A stretch of DNA of 64,000 bases from Lysobacteraceae bacterium SCN 69-320 (lineage in GTDB: Bacteria > Pseudomonadota > Gammaproteobacteria > Xanthomonadales > Rhodanobacteraceae): positions 186,001 to 250,000 of the forward strand of contig MEFP01000030.1 of the NCBI GenBank assembly GCA_001725155.1, in the 5' to 3' direction. The notes beneath the pieces are model-generated. The model made no database searches, had not been told where the DNA came from, and saw only the letters and a program-made list of their open reading frames with translations. This document shows positions 14,708 to 25,274 of the stretch, piece by piece. The position numbers were made by a program, and so were the translations under genes. Within the stretch, counting starts at the first letter, position 1. The number at the start of each line of letters is the position of its first letter.

Positions 14708-15309
14708 GCGTCCACCTTGGCGCGCAGGCCGGACAGCTCGGCGACGAAGGCCGCATAGATCTGGTCCAGCGCCTGGCCGTACGCGGCGACGCTGGCCGGT
14801 ATTTCCGCGTCGGCGGCGGGGATGCGCGCCGAATAGATCTCTTCGGACAGCAGCTCGCCGGCACGCTCCACGCGCATCTGGAGGGCGACGTCGACATGCC
14901 AGACGCCGGCCTCTTCGACGCGTTCGAAGCGCTGGATCACCGCACTGATGCGCAGCACGTTCGCACTGGCCGGCAGGCGGTCGCTGACCTGCGGCGCCGC
15001 GTCGATCTGGCGCAGCACGCGGATCAGCCGGCGCTGCAGCATGCGCGACGGCGGATCGCTCCACTGGCGGTAGTGATAGGCACGCAGCGCGTGGCCGTCC
15101 TTGTCCAGCGCATAGATCAGCGCCTGGTCGGCGTAGATGCCGTCGGCGCTGAAGATCGCCACATCGACCGGCACCTCGAAACGCACGGCGCGCGCCGGCG
15201 GCAGCGCCGGATCGGGCAGGCGGTACCAGGTCACTTCGGGCACCGGCACGGACTCGCAGCCGCTCAGCAGCAGCGACGCCAGCAACAGGGCCTTGGCGGC
15301 CAACCTCAT
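14704..15309 (-). CDS. ABC-type transport auxiliary lipoprotein (PqiC/YmbA type)
   Basis: This 201-residue protein has a lipoprotein signal ending in LLLSGC (lipobox, Cys17). The mature part (VPEVTWYRLPDP, YADQALIYALDKDGHALRAY, QWSDPPSRMLQRRLIRVLRQ) matches the PF03886-type auxiliary lipoprotein of MCE transporters. Such proteins are anchored in the outer membrane and contact the periplasmic MCE tunnel, as PqiC does with PqiB. The start overlaps the stop of the MlaD-like gene by 4 bases. It takes the place of MlaC, which is absent here. Confidence 0.88.
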   Translation of the reverse strand: MRLAAKALLLASLLLSGCESVPVPEVTWYRLPDPALPPARAVRFEVPVDVAIFSADGIYADQALIYALDKDGHALRAYHYRQWSDPPSRMLQRRLIRVLRQIDAAPQVSDRLPASANVLRISAVIQRFERVEEAGVWHVDVALQMRVERAGELLSEEIYSARIPAADAEIPASVAAYGQALDQIYAAFVAELSGLRAKVDA

Positions 15310-16232
15310 CGTTCGGACTCCTCTGGCGAATCGGCCTTGGGCGCCAGCAGCAACCGGTTCGGATTCTTGCGGATCTCGCGGCTGAATTCATCCACGTTGC
15401 GGCTGGCGCTGTCCAGGTGATGGACGATGGTGTCGATGCGGCTGGACAACGTCGCGAGCACCGAGCGCAGGTCGACGACGGCGGCATTCACGTGGACGCG
15501 GTTGTCGTGGGTCAGGCCGGCCAGGTCGCCGAGCGCACGATCCAGATTGGCCTTGGTCGCATCCAGATCGCGGCTCAGCGAGCGCACGTCGCCGAGTATG
15601 CCGCTGACCGCCTCGCGGTTGGCCGGCTTGAGCAGGTCGTTGACCGACTCGGATGCCTGGGTCAGCCGCACGAGCAGCTCGCGCGCCTGGTTCAGCACCT
15701 CCGGCGTGCCCTTATCGAGCGAACCGGTGATCGAGTCGATGCGGCCGGACAGGTTGCGCACCAGCGGCGTCAGCTGGTCACGTGTCAGGGTGGTGATCTC
15801 GGCGGCGAGCTCGTTCATCGCACCGAACACGTCGGTACCTTCTTCGCCGCGGATTTCGGCGCCGACCGCGAGCATCGCCGGCTTGTCGCCCTCGCGGATC
15901 GCCACCGTGACGTCGGCCAGCAACCCGCTGGCCTGCAGCCGCGCGACCGAATCCTGCGGAATCGGCCAGTCGGCGCGCACGCTCAGCGCGATGCGGTAGC
16001 GCGTGCCCTTGTCGCCGCGCTCGGGCGTGATGCCGTCGACCTGGCCGATGCGGTAGCCCTGATAGAACACCGGTGCACCGGCACGCAGGCCGGTCACGTT
16101 GCGATAGTAGGTGTAGTACTCCGCTTCGCCGCCGCGCTTGCCGGTGATCAGGAACAGCGCGAACAGCAGCAGCGCCAGCGCGACGAGCACGACGCCGCCG
16201 ACCAGAGTGTAGTTGACGTGGTCGCGTTTCAC
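15306..16232 (-). CDS. MlaD-family MCE protein of a lipid transporter, 308 aa
   Basis: One N-terminal membrane helix (NYTLVGGVVLVALALLLFAL) is followed by an MCE domain at about residues 38-115 (YYTYYRNVTGLRAGAPVFYQ, GYRIGQVDGI) and a long helical C-terminal part (residues 130-300) with heptad-like repeats. MCE proteins form rings or tunnels that pass phospholipids between the two membranes. The long helical tail resembles the PqiB/Yrb type rather than the short E. coli MlaD. Overlaps on both sides place it in one operon with ATPase, permease and lipoprotein. Confidence 0.92.
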   Translation of the reverse strand: MKRDHVNYTLVGGVVLVALALLLFALFLITGKRGGEAEYYTYYRNVTGLRAGAPVFYQGYRIGQVDGITPERGDKGTRYRIALSVRADWPIPQDSVARLQASGLLADVTVAIREGDKPAMLAVGAEIRGEEGTDVFGAMNELAAEITTLTRDQLTPLVRNLSGRIDSITGSLDKGTPEVLNQARELLVRLTQASESVNDLLKPANREAVSGILGDVRSLSRDLDATKANLDRALGDLAGLTHDNRVHVNAAVVDLRSVLATLSSRIDTIVHHLDSASRNVDEFSREIRKNPNRLLLAPKADSPEESER

Positions 16233-16254
16233 GGGGCTCTCCGCAATTCCCTGT

Positions 16255-17061
16255 TCATGCCTCTTCCTCGGTCAGGCGGCGCAGATAGGCGTCGGCGTCG
16301 ACGACGATCTCGCGCGGGCGCCGGTTCAGCAGGTCCTGGATGCGCTCGTTGTCCGAGCGGCGCACCGCGTCGACCGTGTCGGTCATCAGCACGGCGCCCT
16401 GATCCAGCACGGTAATGGTATCGGCGATCTTGAACGCGCTCTCCAGCTCGTGCGTGACGACGACGATGGTCATGCGCAGCGCATCGCGCAGGCGCAGGAT
16501 CAGCTCGTCGAGTTCGGCCGAGACCACCGGATCGAGACCGGCCGACGGCTCGTCGAAGAACAGCAGCTGCGGATCCATGACGATGGCCCGCGCCAGCGCC
16601 GCGCGCTTGACCATGCCGCCGGACAGCTGGCTCGGCATCAGGTCGTGGAAGCCGCCGAGATTGACGACCTCCAGCTTCATGCGGCTCATGATGCGGATCT
16701 GGTTCTCGCTGAGCTCCGCATGGTGCTCGCGCAGCGGCAGCGCGACGTTCTCGCCGACCGTCATCGAGGTCAGCAGCGCGCCGCCCTGGAACGACACGCC
16801 GAGCCGCAGCCGCAGCTGCTGCAGCTCGCGCGAGCCGGCCTTCACGATGTCGGTGCCGAACAGGCGGATGCTGCCGCGCGCCGGCCGGTGCAGGCCGAGC
16901 AGATGGCGCAGCAGGGTGCTCTTGCCCGAACCGGAGCCGCCCATGATCACGCGGATCTCACCGGCGTCGACGCGGAAATCCACGTCGTGCAGGATGCGGC
17001 GCTTGCCGTACCAGGCCTCCAGCCCATGCACCTCGATCAGTGGCGCGGCCGGATCGTTCAT
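16255..17061 (-). CDS. MlaF-type ABC transporter ATP-binding protein, 268 aa
   Basis: The Walker A motif is GGSGSGKSTLLRHLLGL, the signature motif LSGGMVKRAALARAI, Walker B LLFFDEPSAGLDPV and the switch His VVTHELESAF. The Q-loop (GVSFQGGALLTSMTVGENVA) carries the GALFxSxTVxENV pattern of MlaF-like proteins. It energises lipid movement through the MCE complex. The ATG overlaps the permease stop by 4 bases (ATGA), supporting coupled synthesis. Confidence 0.93.
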   Translation of the reverse strand: MNDPAAPLIEVHGLEAWYGKRRILHDVDFRVDAGEIRVIMGGSGSGKSTLLRHLLGLHRPARGSIRLFGTDIVKAGSRELQQLRLRLGVSFQGGALLTSMTVGENVALPLREHHAELSENQIRIMSRMKLEVVNLGGFHDLMPSQLSGGMVKRAALARAIVMDPQLLFFDEPSAGLDPVVSAELDELILRLRDALRMTIVVVTHELESAFKIADTITVLDQGAVLMTDTVDAVRRSDNERIQDLLNRRPREIVVDADAYLRRLTEEEA

Positions 17062-17858
17062 CGGTTCAGATAGAACGAGAAGATCATGTCGGCGACGATG
17101 ATGTAGCAGATCGACAGCACGACCGCGCGCGTGGTCGCGCGGCCGACGCCTTCGGCGCCGCCGGTGACCGAGAAACCGGTGCTGCAGCCGATCAGGGTGA
17201 TCAGCACGGCGAACACGGCGCTCTTGCCTATGCCCTGCCACAGATCGCCCGGATCGAGCAGCGACAGGGTCTGCAGCAGATACGCCTGTACCGTGACGTT
17301 GAGCGCCGGCGCGCTGTAGAACGCCGCGCCGAGGATCGCCACCGCATCGGCGAACACGGTCAGCACGGGCAGCATGACGACCATCGCGATCAGCGCCGGC
17401 GCAACCAGGTAGCGCACCGGTTCGATGCCGATCACGGCCAGCGCGTCGACTTCCTGCGACACCGTCATCGAACCGATGCGCGCGGCCAGTGCCGACCCCG
17501 AGCGGCCCGCGACGAGAATGGCGGTGATCAGCGCGCCGAACTCGCGCGTGACCGACTTGGCCACGGCCATGACGACTTGCGACTGCGCGCCGAATTCCTT
17601 GAGCGCGGCGATGAACTGGATGCCGAGCATGATGCCGATGGTCAGCGCGAGCAGGCAGACGATAGGCAGTGCGTCGACGCCGACGCGGCGCATCTCGGCG
17701 ACGATCGCGGCCGGGCGCACGGGCTGGCCGCTGCGCCAACCCCAGGCCGCGAACCAGAGGCTTTCGGCCAGCAGCATGCCGGCGTAGCCGAAACCGGCGA
17801 CCGACTGCACGGTCGCGCGGCCGAGACTCGCCAGCGGCTGGAACGTCGGGCGGCTCAA
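17058..17858 (-). CDS. MlaE-type ABC transporter permease, 266 aa
   Basis: The permease shows the MlaE/DUF140 pattern: a first amphipathic N-terminal part, VGVDALPIVCLLALTIGIML, GAQSQVVMAVAKSVTREFGA, LVAGRSGSALAARIGSMTVS, EVDALAVIGIEPVRYLVAP and a final GIGKSAVFAVLITLIGCSTG segment. About six membrane helices are predicted. There is no fused STAS domain; a separate STAS gene precedes it and overlaps its start. Confidence 0.93.
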   Translation of the reverse strand: MSRPTFQPLASLGRATVQSVAGFGYAGMLLAESLWFAAWGWRSGQPVRPAAIVAEMRRVGVDALPIVCLLALTIGIMLGIQFIAALKEFGAQSQVVMAVAKSVTREFGALITAILVAGRSGSALAARIGSMTVSQEVDALAVIGIEPVRYLVAPALIAMVVMLPVLTVFADAVAILGAAFYSAPALNVTVQAYLLQTLSLLDPGDLWQGIGKSAVFAVLITLIGCSTGFSVTGGAEGVGRATTRAVVLSICYIIVADMIFSFYLNR

Positions 17859-18181
17859 CCGGCCTCCAGCGCAGCCAGGTCGGGCAGCAGGGTGAACACG
17901 CGGTCCAGCCGCGCGAGTTCGAGCACGGCCAGCACGGCCGGACTCGTCGCGACGAGCACGAAGCGACGCTCGCCGTCGCGCGCGGTCTGCAAGCCTTCGA
18001 CGAGCGCGGCGATACCGGACGAATCAATGTAGCTGACCGCCGACAGGTCCACGCCGACCGAACGCTGTTCCAGCGCGTCGATGATCGCGTCGCGCACGCG
18101 GCCGGACCAGGACAGGTCGACTTCGCCGCTGAGGCGGATCAGCAGCAGACTGCCGTACGCTTCGATGATCAGGTCGTTCAA
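17855..18181 (-). CDS. STAS-domain protein (anti-anti-sigma/MlaB-like), 108 aa
   Basis: A single STAS fold covers the whole protein: SLLLIRLSGEVDLSWSGRVR, SVGVDLSAVSYIDSSGIAAL, RRFVLVATSPAVLAVLELAR, LDRVFTLL. The YIDSSGIAAL loop contains the Ser that is phosphorylated in SpoIIAA-type proteins. The likely start is a TTG at 18181 overlapping the stop of the upstream regulator (TTGA). STAS proteins in Mla systems (MlaB) bind the ATPase and are needed for its activity; those next to PP2C and HATPase modules act as phospho-switches. This one has both neighbours. Confidence 0.88.
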   Translation of the reverse strand: MNDLIIEAYGSLLLIRLSGEVDLSWSGRVRDAIIDALEQRSVGVDLSAVSYIDSSGIAALVEGLQTARDGERRFVLVATSPAVLAVLELARLDRVFTLLPDLAALEAG

Positions 18182-19872
18182 GGCAGTTCCTCCACAGGCG
18201 CGGCAACGCGCTTCCACATCCACAGCACGTTGCCGACTCCGCCGGCGCACGGCTGCAGGCGCCAGCCGTCCATCAGCGTGTCGATGAAATTGACGCCGAG
18301 CCCGCCCGCGCGGCACTCGGCGAGGTCGCGCGGCGTCACCCGCGACGGATCCACTCCGGGGGCATCGTCGCGCAGCTCGAACTCCAGCACGTCGCCGTCA
18401 CGCTGCAATGACAGCACGATATCGCCGCGATTTCCGGCATAGGCGTGCCGAATGATATTGCAGCAGGCCTCGTCGACCGCGAGCACCAGCCGATCGCGCA
18501 GATCCGCCGCGACGCCGGCGCGCTCCAGCACGGCACGCAGCTCCGCGCGCATGCCGCGCAGCCGCTCGGGCTCGGCCGGGAATACCTGGCGCAACAGCAG
18601 TACCGCGGCGTTGGGCTGGGTTTCCTCCAGCAGCAGCAAGGTGGTGTCGTCGACCAGGCGCAGCTGGCGCAGCTCCGAGAAGATGGAGCGCAGGCGCACT
18701 TCCGGCGGCGCGGCCGAGTGGCGCTCGATCAGCGCGCGGGCGCCTTCCTGGCCCAGGCGCCCGCCGTTGCTGCGCACGTCGGTCACGCCGTCGGAGAAGA
18801 AGTACAGCGAGCCGCCGCCGAGGCGCAGGCGCGTCTCGTGGAACTCCTGGCCGACCACGATGCCCAGCGGCGGCCCCTCGGAACGGTATTCGCTGTAGAT
18901 GCCGCTCTGGTACAGCAGCGCCGGCGGAAATCCGGCGCCGGCCATCTGCACGAGTCCGTTGCTGCGGTCGTAATAGCCGACCGCGGCGCAGACGAAGCGG
19001 CCGCCATGGGTGGTCTGGCACAGCTCCTCGTTGGCGCGGCGCAGCCATTCGCCCGGCGCGATGCCGTCCTTGCCGGCCCAGCGCAGCAGGCTGGCCGCGC
19101 GCGTCATCAGCAGCGCGGCGTCCAGGCCCTTGCCGGCGACGTCGCCGATGACGAAACCGATGCGGCCGTCGGGCAGGTCGAAGTAATCGTAGAAGTCGCC
19201 GGAGATCTCGTGCGCCGGCAGATTCAGCGCAAGCAGCGGAAAGCCGGCGCGGCGGCGCTTGGGCAGCAGCAGCTTCTGCAGCCGCCGCGCGAGGTCGAAC
19301 TCGCGCTTGAGGCGCTGCTGCTCGACGAGTTCGGCAGCCATGCGCGCATTGCTGATGGCCAGCGCCGTCGGTGCGGCGAGCAGGCGCAATATGCCCGCGT
19401 CGGTGTCGTCGAACGCCTCGCCGCTGCGCTTGTTGGCCAACTCGATCGCGCCGATCACGCCCTTGGCCGTGGTCAGCGGCGCGCTGATCAGGCTACGCGT
19501 GACGAAACCGGTCTGTGCGTCCAGGCCGCGATAGACGCGCGGATCGGCCGCCGCATCGGCGACGACGAGCACGGCCTTCTCGATCACCGAACGCCAGACC
19601 ACGCCCTGTCCGCGCGCGAGGCGCGCGCCGCCCAGCTCGACCGGTCCGACGCAGAGCTTGCATTCGAGTTCGTCGGTCTGCTCGTCGAGCAGGAACAGCG
19701 AAGCAGCCTCGACCTGCATGTAGTCGACGATGCGCTGCAGCGCCAGCGGCAGGGTCTGGCGCAGGTCCAGCGACACCGCGAGGGCCTCGGACAGTTCGGC
19801 CAGCAGCGCGAACGCGCGCGCCTCGTCGCCGGTCGCGGCGCGGGCGAGCAGGCTGGCCGTCGCGATGCTCAC
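18178..19872 (-). CDS. GAF - PP2C phosphatase - HATPase partner-switching regulator, 564 aa
   Basis: Three modules follow each other. A GAF sensor lies at residues 25-180 (LRQTLPLALQRIVDYMQVEA, SLISAPLTTAKGVIGAIELA), a SpoIIE/RsbU-type PP2C phosphatase at about 200-415 (EISGDFYDYFDLPDGRIGFV, IGDVAGKGLDAALLM, YFFSDGVTDV, VDDTTLLLL) and an RsbW/SpoIIAB-type ATPase at about 430-560 (VLAVDEACCNIIRHAYAG N-box, DDAPGVDP, GGLGVNFIDTLMDG). Metal-binding Asp residues and the kinase N-box Asn are present, so both activities look intact. Such proteins set the phosphorylation state of a STAS partner, here the next gene. It overlaps pssA and the STAS gene by 4 bases each. Confidence 0.92.
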   Translation of the reverse strand: MSIATASLLARAATGDEARAFALLAELSEALAVSLDLRQTLPLALQRIVDYMQVEAASLFLLDEQTDELECKLCVGPVELGGARLARGQGVVWRSVIEKAVLVVADAAADPRVYRGLDAQTGFVTRSLISAPLTTAKGVIGAIELANKRSGEAFDDTDAGILRLLAAPTALAISNARMAAELVEQQRLKREFDLARRLQKLLLPKRRRAGFPLLALNLPAHEISGDFYDYFDLPDGRIGFVIGDVAGKGLDAALLMTRAASLLRWAGKDGIAPGEWLRRANEELCQTTHGGRFVCAAVGYYDRSNGLVQMAGAGFPPALLYQSGIYSEYRSEGPPLGIVVGQEFHETRLRLGGGSLYFFSDGVTDVRSNGGRLGQEGARALIERHSAAPPEVRLRSIFSELRQLRLVDDTTLLLLEETQPNAAVLLLRQVFPAEPERLRGMRAELRAVLERAGVAADLRDRLVLAVDEACCNIIRHAYAGNRGDIVLSLQRDGDVLEFELRDDAPGVDPSRVTPRDLAECRAGGLGVNFIDTLMDGWRLQPCAGGVGNVLWMWKRVAAPVEELP

Positions 19873-20669
19873 GCCGGCGGTGACTCCTGCCGCGGCGGCG
19901 TGTCGCGCTGGCCGCGCCGGCGGCGCAGGCCCCAGAGCGTGAACAGCGGCCCCGACAGCACATACAGCGCGGCAATCGCGAACAGCACCAGCGGCGTGTC
20001 GATGTAAAGCGCAACGAAGATCAGCACGACCAGCGGAATCACGACGAACGGCACGCGGTCCGACAGCGGCCAGGCCTTGAAGCTGAAATAGCGGATGCGG
20101 CTGACCATCAGCAGGCCGGCCGCGATCGCGATGCAGGGCGCCAGGGTCTGCACGATCTCATGGTCGCCGGGCAGGCCGTTGGCGCTCATCATCCAGACGA
20201 AGGACATGGCCAGACCGGCCGCAGCCGGGCTGGCCAGGCCCTGGAAATAGCGCTTGTCGACGACGCCGACCTGGGTGTTGAAGCGCGCCAGACGCAGCGC
20301 CGCGCAGGCCGCATAGATGAAGGCCGCGGCGAAACCGACCTTGCCCCAGAGCGGCCCGAGCCGCTGCAGGCTGGACAGACTCCAGACATACAGCACCAGC
20401 GCCGGCGCGACGCCGAAGCTGACCATGTCCGACAGCGAGTCGTACTGCACGCCGAACTCGCTCTGCGTGTTCGTCAGTCGCGCGACGCGGCCGTCGAGAC
20501 CGTCCAGCAGGCCGGCGACGAATACCGCCATGGCCGCCTCCTGTGGCCGCCCGGCCAGCGCCGCGACGATGGCGTAGAACCCGGAGAACATGGCTCCGGT
20601 CGTCAGCAGATTGGGAAGCAGATAGATGCCGCGGTGGGGCTTGCGGCGCGGGCTTTCGCTGGAGTCCAT
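19869..20669 (-). CDS. pssA: CDP-diacylglycerol-serine O-phosphatidyltransferase PssA
   Basis: This 266-residue membrane enzyme makes phosphatidylserine, the precursor of phosphatidylethanolamine. The CDP-alcohol phosphatidyltransferase motif is DGLDGRVARLTNTQSEFGVQ followed by YDSLSDMVSFG, keeping the DG-x2-AR-x8-G-x3-D-x3-D pattern. It starts with a basic tail and GIYLLPNLLTTGAMFSGFYA, typical for the Gram-positive/type II PssA also found in many proteobacteria, and has about seven to eight membrane helices. It is the first gene of the operon that continues with the lipid transporter and ends with rimI. Confidence 0.95.
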   Translation of the reverse strand: MDSSESPRRKPHRGIYLLPNLLTTGAMFSGFYAIVAALAGRPQEAAMAVFVAGLLDGLDGRVARLTNTQSEFGVQYDSLSDMVSFGVAPALVLYVWSLSSLQRLGPLWGKVGFAAAFIYAACAALRLARFNTQVGVVDKRYFQGLASPAAAGLAMSFVWMMSANGLPGDHEIVQTLAPCIAIAAGLLMVSRIRYFSFKAWPLSDRVPFVVIPLVVLIFVALYIDTPLVLFAIAALYVLSGPLFTLWGLRRRRGQRDTPPRQESPPA

Positions 20670-20835
20670 GCCTGGGTCTCGTTCGGAATAGGGGAAAGCT
20701 TGCGGGATAGCCGCGCCCTAGCCAAGCCCTGCCGCCGCAACGGCGGTCGGGCCGGGTCCGCGGGCAGGTTCGGTAGCGCTGCCAAGGATTTGCCGGGAAT
20801 TGCTGCAGCGCTGCACAGTACTGCAGTGCAACGGC

Positions 20836-20864
20836 TTGTATCGTGTAAACAACAGTGCTATCCA
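20836..20864 (+). promoter_or_regulatory. Candidate sigma70 promoter for the DUF4124 genes
   Basis: TTGTAT (20836-20841) and TATCCA (20859-20864) are separated by 17 bases in a locally AT-richer stretch, 50 bases upstream of the ATG at 20914. The -35 keeps TTG and the -10 keeps TAT; both are imperfect. The divergent gap 20670-20913 has no gene and also must hold the pssA promoter, which I could not place. Confidence 0.4.
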
Positions 20865-20913
20865 GTAATCACGATCGACCCGCGCGACTGCCCGCGCGAT
20901 CACGGAGCCCCCT

Positions 20914-21354
20914 ATGAAAGCCATCCAAGTCGCCTTCGGCCTGCTCGCAGCAGTTGCCGCGACTGCCGGCCATTCCGCTGACAAAGTATACAAATGGAAA
21001 GACGCCGCCGGCGTCGTGCATTTCTCCGACGCGCCGCCGCCCAAGGGCACCGAGTTCGACAACGTCCGCATCGTCAACCAGAGCGCCGCGATCACGCAGG
21101 AACAGACGCAGGCCGCAGCACCGGCTGCAGCCGCCGGCGAAGCCAAGCCGGCTGCGCAGAACGTCGCGCAGACCAACGAAGAACGCTGCCGCCTGGCGCG
21201 CGAGCGCGTCGCCCTCCTCAACAGTCCTTCGACCCTGACCGTCGAACGCAACGGCAAGAACGTCGACATGACCGCGGCCGAACGCGCGGCCGAACTGCGC
21301 ATCGCCACGACCACGGTCGAATCCCTCTGCACACCGCCCGCCGGCGGCCCCTGA
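20914..21354 (+). CDS. Secreted DUF4124 protein, 146 aa
   Basis: A signal peptide (MKAIQVAFGLLAAVAATAGHS) leads into the DUF4124 motif KVYKWKDAAGVVHFSDAPPP at residues 24-43. The rest is an Ala/Gln-rich linker and a helical part ending with Cys residues (EERCRLARERV and VESLCTPP). DUF4124 proteins are small periplasmic proteins common in Xanthomonadales and of unknown function. A GGAG site lies upstream of the ATG. The following gene encodes a second protein of the same kind and starts 9 bases after this stop. Confidence 0.88.
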   Translation: MKAIQVAFGLLAAVAATAGHSADKVYKWKDAAGVVHFSDAPPPKGTEFDNVRIVNQSAAITQEQTQAAAPAAAAGEAKPAAQNVAQTNEERCRLARERVALLNSPSTLTVERNGKNVDMTAAERAAELRIATTTVESLCTPPAGGP

Positions 21355-21363
21355 ATCCCGACG

Positions 21364-21690
21364 ATGGCGCGCCTGCTCGGCTGGACGCTGGCCCTGCTCG
21401 CGCTGGCCGCAGCGGCGTGGTGGTACTACGCGCCCCAGTCGCTGCCGACCCCGCTGCGCCACGCAGCGCCGGTCTCGCCGAACGCCCGGTCCACGACGCC
21501 GACCTTGTACAAGTGGCGCGACGCGCAAGGCCGGCTCAACGTGACCGACGCGCCACCGAAGGACCGGCCCTACGAGGCCGTGCAGTACAACCCGGACACG
21601 AACGTCGTGCCCGGCTACCGCCGGCCCGACGCACCGGGCCCGGCCGAACAGCGGCCCACTCCGCCGCCGCCCAGCGGGAAGTCGCGTTAA
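21364..21690 (+). CDS. Membrane-anchored DUF4124-type protein, 108 aa
   Basis: An uncleaved or signal-like helix (LLGWTLALLALAAAAWWYYA) is followed by a DUF4124-type motif (TLYKWRDAQGRLNVTDAPPK at about residues 46-65) and a Pro-rich tail. It is the second of two neighbouring paralogues sharing the YKWxDAxGxxxxxDAPP core. Co-transcription with the first is very likely. Function unknown. Confidence 0.8.
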   Translation: MARLLGWTLALLALAAAAWWYYAPQSLPTPLRHAAPVSPNARSTTPTLYKWRDAQGRLNVTDAPPKDRPYEAVQYNPDTNVVPGYRRPDAPGPAEQRPTPPPPSGKSR

Positions 21691-21830
21691 GCAGGCCCCG
21701 AACGGGGGCCCGCTCCCGGCATTGCGGCATCCCGTCCGCGCGTGTCTTCTCGACGCCTCGACACGGGCGCTGCCAGGGTCCGGCCCGGGCCTGAATCAGC
21801 CCGGCCGGACGCGCGCATCCTGGACCGGGC

Positions 21831-23537
<1,707 letters not shown>

Positions 23538-23641
23538 GGCGACGGACTTGAGGCGGAAAAGTCCGTGATTCTATGCGCTCCGGGCCGGCAGCCCAAACCG
23601 GCTCGCACCGGCACGGCGGCGCCGCAACGTCCGGGACCGGC

Positions 23642-25186
23642 TCAGCCGCCGAACAGATTGCGCAGCCGCTCTGCGTAGCCAGCCAGGTGGCCGCTGACTT
23701 CCCAGCTGCCGCGGCCGTCGAATCCGACCCGCTGCAGGGTCGGAAACCGCAGAACGGCGCCGCGGCGATGCAGCGCCCAGCTCCCGTCCGGCAGATTCCA
23801 CGGATCCCCGTCCACCGTCACCTCGCCGGTGCCCGGATCCAGCGGAGCGGCCTTGCGGTAGTCGAGCAGGCACCAGCCGAAATGGTCGACCATCGCGCCG
23901 CCGCGCTGAATCACGCCGACATCGGCGCGGGCCGACGGATAGATCAGGGCGTCGACCGACTTCAGCGTGCGCAGCCAGGTGCCGATGCCGGTGGTCGCGG
24001 CACAGCCGCCCTGCTGCGGATGCAGCAGGGTCGGCAGCATGTCGAAGAAGCTGTTCGCATCAGTACCGTTCGGCTTGGCGAATACCAGCGGATCGCCGGT
24101 GCGGAACGTGCGCAAGAACCACTCCTGCGCCTCCGGCCGGCGCAGGTCGAGCACCTTCCCGATCTCGACCTCGCGCACCTGCGCCTGGAGCACGAAGAAC
24201 CAGGAGTCTCTTCCCGCGGCGCCGCCCGTCAACGCGAGAACGTCCGCATGAGCCAGCTCGAACGTGCGCCGCCGCGCCGGATCTTCCGGCGCGAGCAGGA
24301 TCACCACGATCGCCGGCTGCGGCGGTGGCCTCTGGCCGGCACGCTCGAACCAGTTCCGCAGCAGCGGATGCGCCGTGTCGGCGACGAGCACGAGCCCCGG
24401 GATCGCGAAATCCGCATACGCCGCGATTTCCTGCGCGAGCGTGCCGCTGTCGTCGCCGGACTCGTCGCAGAGCGTGAAGTAGCACGACCGCGGCAACCTG
24501 CCGTCGCCGCCCGCATAACGCCGGTGCAGGCCCGGCGACACCGCCACACCGTGCGTGGCCAGCATGCGGGCCTGATCCATGCTGCGAACGAATGCATCCG
24601 GATAGCGCACGCCGAAGGATTGCAGGCGCCGGATATGGCGATCGAACTCCGGCCAGTCGGAGTAGACGCCGGCAAAACGGGCGAACACGTCATTCAGCAG
24701 CGCGCGGCCGACATCGTTCAGTCGCGCGGCATCCATCGAGCGCAGCCAGCCGCGATACGTCGTCGTCGGCACGCCAGCGTCGAGCGCCGAACGCAGACCG
24801 TCGCGGCGGTCGAAGCGGAGCCTCCAGCCCCGCAGTCGCGGCGGATCCGTCAACGCACGCTGGCCGATGGCCTCGGGATCGGTCAGATCGTCTTCGCCGG
24901 CGGCAATGCCGGCGATCGCCGCCGCGGTCGCGGCGGCGCCCCCATGGTCGCCGCTCAGCAGCTGCCAGCGCAGCACCCAGTACTCGATGACGACCGCGAC
25001 CGGGTGCATGCCGGCGTGCTCGAAGAAAAACGCGATCTGCCGTACCTGCGCCAGCCGTTGCGGCAACAGCAGGTCCGGTTGCCGGATCAGCGTGTCGGCC
25101 AGCTTGGCCAGCACCGCCGAATCGTAGATGCCGAATTCGGCCGAACCATGCAACGAGGCAAGCTCCTCGCCGGATATCGCCGCCAT
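23642..25186 (-). CDS. Hypothetical protein, about 514 aa
   Basis: I do not recognise the family. The protein looks soluble and globular without a signal peptide; features include LPQRLAQVRQIAFFFEHAGM, a GWLRSMDAARLNDVGRALLN segment, and a Trp-rich C-terminal part (WFFVLQAQVREVEIGKVLDL, GWCLLDYRKAAPLDPGTGEV). Its codon use matches the neighbours, so it is probably a resident gene. The ATG at 25186 is chosen because the protein-like sequence begins there; the frame is open to 25246. It lies 104 bases upstream of proS on the same strand and may share a transcript. Confidence 0.75.
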   Translation of the reverse strand: MAAISGEELASLHGSAEFGIYDSAVLAKLADTLIRQPDLLLPQRLAQVRQIAFFFEHAGMHPVAVVIEYWVLRWQLLSGDHGGAAATAAAIAGIAAGEDDLTDPEAIGQRALTDPPRLRGWRLRFDRRDGLRSALDAGVPTTTYRGWLRSMDAARLNDVGRALLNDVFARFAGVYSDWPEFDRHIRRLQSFGVRYPDAFVRSMDQARMLATHGVAVSPGLHRRYAGGDGRLPRSCYFTLCDESGDDSGTLAQEIAAYADFAIPGLVLVADTAHPLLRNWFERAGQRPPPQPAIVVILLAPEDPARRRTFELAHADVLALTGGAAGRDSWFFVLQAQVREVEIGKVLDLRRPEAQEWFLRTFRTGDPLVFAKPNGTDANSFFDMLPTLLHPQQGGCAATTGIGTWLRTLKSVDALIYPSARADVGVIQRGGAMVDHFGWCLLDYRKAAPLDPGTGEVTVDGDPWNLPDGSWALHRRGAVLRFPTLQRVGFDGRGSWEVSGHLAGYAERLRNLFGG

Positions 25187-25274
25187 GGTCTTCACCGTCA
25201 CCGAAGGGTGTACGGATCTGCAGCCAGGCGACGAAACTCTCAGCATGGCCGGCGCCGGACGCGCCGGACGCGGC

